Positions 16,366 to 17,582 of a DNA stretch of 17,582 nucleotides are shown here, in pieces. Under the pieces are notes generated by a model. That model was not told where the DNA came from, did no database searches, and saw only the letters and a list, made by a program, of their open reading frames with translations. The translations under genes and the position numbers were made by a program. Positions within the stretch are counted from its first letter, which is position 1, and each line of letters starts with the position of its first letter. The DNA is from CAWUJK01 sp964586815 (GTDB taxonomy: Bacteria > Patescibacteriota > Gracilibacteria > BD1-5 > UBA6164): assembly GCA_964586815.1 (NCBI GenBank), contig CAZPIB010000012.1, positions 1-17,582 on the forward strand, in the 5' to 3' direction.

Positions 16366-17582
16366 ATGAAAGCTCAAGAAACGAAAATTTTACATTTTTT
16401 AGCATGACATAATGCTAACTTTATAATTCCAGTTTATCAAAGAAATTATGATTGGAAAAAAGAGCAATGTAAACAACTTTTTGATGATTTAATTCAAATA
16501 ACAAAAGAAAATTATAGAACTCATTTTATGTGAGCAATTGTTATATTTGATGAAGATCAACATTGATGACAAGAATTACTAATTATTGATTGACAGCAAA
16601 GATTAACAACAATTTCATTACTTCTTTTAGCTTTATATAAAGTTTTAGAACAAAATAATATAAAATCTAACATTACAAAAGAAGAAATACATGATGTTTA
16701 TTTAGTTAATAAATTTTCTAAAGATAAATCTAAAAAAATTAGATTAAAGCCAGCGAAAAATAATAGAGAGGCTTTTAACTCACTTTTTGAATGAAAAAAA
16801 ATAAAAGAAGAAAATAATGTAATTATAAATTTTAATTATTTCTATAATAGAATTTTAGAACAAGAAATTTCAATTGATGAATTATATAAAGCAATTCAAG
16901 AATTACTTATTGTAGAGGTTATTTTGAAAAAATGAGAAGATGACCCTCAATTAATTTTTGAAAGTTTAAATTCTACATGACTTGATTTAACAGAAGCTGA
17001 TAAAGTTAGAAATTATATTNNNNNNNNNNNNNNNNNAAGAAACTGAAAAACAAGAGGAATTATATAATAAATATTGGTCTATAATAGAAGAAAATACAAG
17101 AATTAATAATATTGATTATGTTAGTGATTTTTTAAGAGATTATTTAACTTTTATTGAAAGAAAAATACCTACAAAGTCTAAAGTTTATCTTATTTTTAAG
17201 GATTTTATAAAAAAGAATGATTTTGATAACAATATTGAAGAATTATTAATAAAATTATTGCAATTTTCTGGATATTATAAGATTATTATTAATTCAAGTG
17301 ATGAAAATAAAAACATTTCAAAAGTTTTAAAAAGAATTAATAAATTAGAGACAATTGTTGCATATCCTTTTTTATTAGAATTATATTCTAAATTAGAAGC
17401 TCAAATCATAAATAAAGATGATTTATTAAAAATTCTTTTAACTATAGAATCTTTTGTATTTAGGAGATTTATTTGTGGAGTACCTACAAATGCTTTGAAT
17501 AAAATTTTTATGCTTTTATCAAAAGATATTGAATCTCATGATTGACATGAAACTGATTATGTTAATATTTTTAATTTTGTGC
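16366..17582 (+). CDS. DUF262 (GmrSD/SspE-type) protein, partial, with an internal gap
   Basis: The N-terminal DUF262 domain is clear: NFIIPVYQRNYDWKKEQ (18-34), the nucleotide-binding motif IIDGQQRLTT (73-82, Gly coded by TGA) and FESLNSTGLDLTEADKVRNYI (198-218). Seventeen N (17020-17036) interrupt the gene. After them the frame continues with EEQ-like residues ETEKQEELYNKYW, exactly what follows NYI in this family, but the frame is offset by one. The unknown gap is therefore probably 16 or 19 nt and the gene is intact. The remainder is helical (LVKLLQFSGYYKI-like, FVFRRFICGVPTNALNKIF). The window ends before the C-terminal domain, usually an HNH-like DUF1524 in GmrSD and SspE proteins. Such proteins are NTP-dependent nucleases that restrict modified phage DNA. 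The defence role is family knowledge, not shown here. Confidence 0.85.
17020..17036. other. assembly gap of 17 N inside the DUF262 gene
   Basis: This short run of N lies in the linker after the conserved RNYI segment. The reading frames before (16366 phase) and after (17039 phase) agree only if the real gap is one base shorter than drawn, or two longer. That points to an estimated gap size rather than a frameshift. Confidence 0.85.

Noticed and set aside
1..17582. CRISPR arrays, tRNA or rRNA genes, transposases, integrases
   Set aside because: I looked for regularly spaced repeats, cloverleaf-like GC-richer segments and transposase motifs on both strands and saw none.

Overview
The window is about 17.6 kb of very AT-rich bacterial DNA (roughly a quarter G+C) in which nearly every real gene is interrupted by in-frame TGA. 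TGA falls where conserved glycines are expected: the KH loop GKGG of PNPase, HRLDKDTSG of the pseudouridine synthase, DAPCSGEG of the m5C methyltransferase, GNEVTGV of the SpoU methyltransferase and DGQQRLTT of the DUF262 protein. Tryptophan is written TGG, and TAA and TAG are the only stops. This is genetic code 25 (TGA = Gly), known from Candidatus Absconditabacteria (SR1) and Gracilibacteria (BD1-5). All coordinates and proteins below use that code. Start codons follow short A-rich leaders with no obvious Shine-Dalgarno. Two runs of N show that this is a draft scaffold.

Layout. 84-3152 (+): a type IV pilin-like protein, a SpoU/TrmH RNA methyltransferase and a large secreted protein with SLH-like and PKD domains, closed by a bidirectional terminator. 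3163-4530 (-): an unknown 132-aa protein followed by an RluA/RluD pseudouridine synthase. 4653-8263 (-): pnp, smpB and a 2-hydroxyacid dehydrogenase. 8437-14974 (+): a tightly packed run of an RsmF-like m5C methyltransferase, an MtaB-like methylthiotransferase, a DUF4105 (Lnb-like) protein, lspA, a six-helix membrane protein, an AMMECR1-like protein and rmuC. 14975-15356: a spurious-looking assembly gap, a decayed open frame and a strong bidirectional terminator. 15357-16022 (-): a Prx6-type peroxiredoxin. 16023-16365: a regulatory region with two Fur/PerR-like palindromes. 16366-17582 (+): a DUF262 (GmrSD/Ssp-type) protein crossing a second gap and running off the end.

Themes. RNA modification and quality control dominate the housekeeping content: TrmH-like, RluD-like, RsmF-like, MtaB-like, PNPase and SmpB. 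Surface biology is the second theme: pilin, the SLH/PKD protein and lipoprotein processing.

The most interesting locus is 11107-12655. A DUF4105 protein, related to the Lnb lipoprotein N-acyltransferases known in Bacteroides, sits directly upstream of the lipoprotein signal peptidase gene. It is bracketed by two copies of the mtaB 3' end, preceded by what looks like a decayed partial copy of lspA, and ends in a tandem 27-nt repeat coding for SETSxLGV. This suggests a lipoprotein-maturation pair that arose by a recent insertion or duplication.
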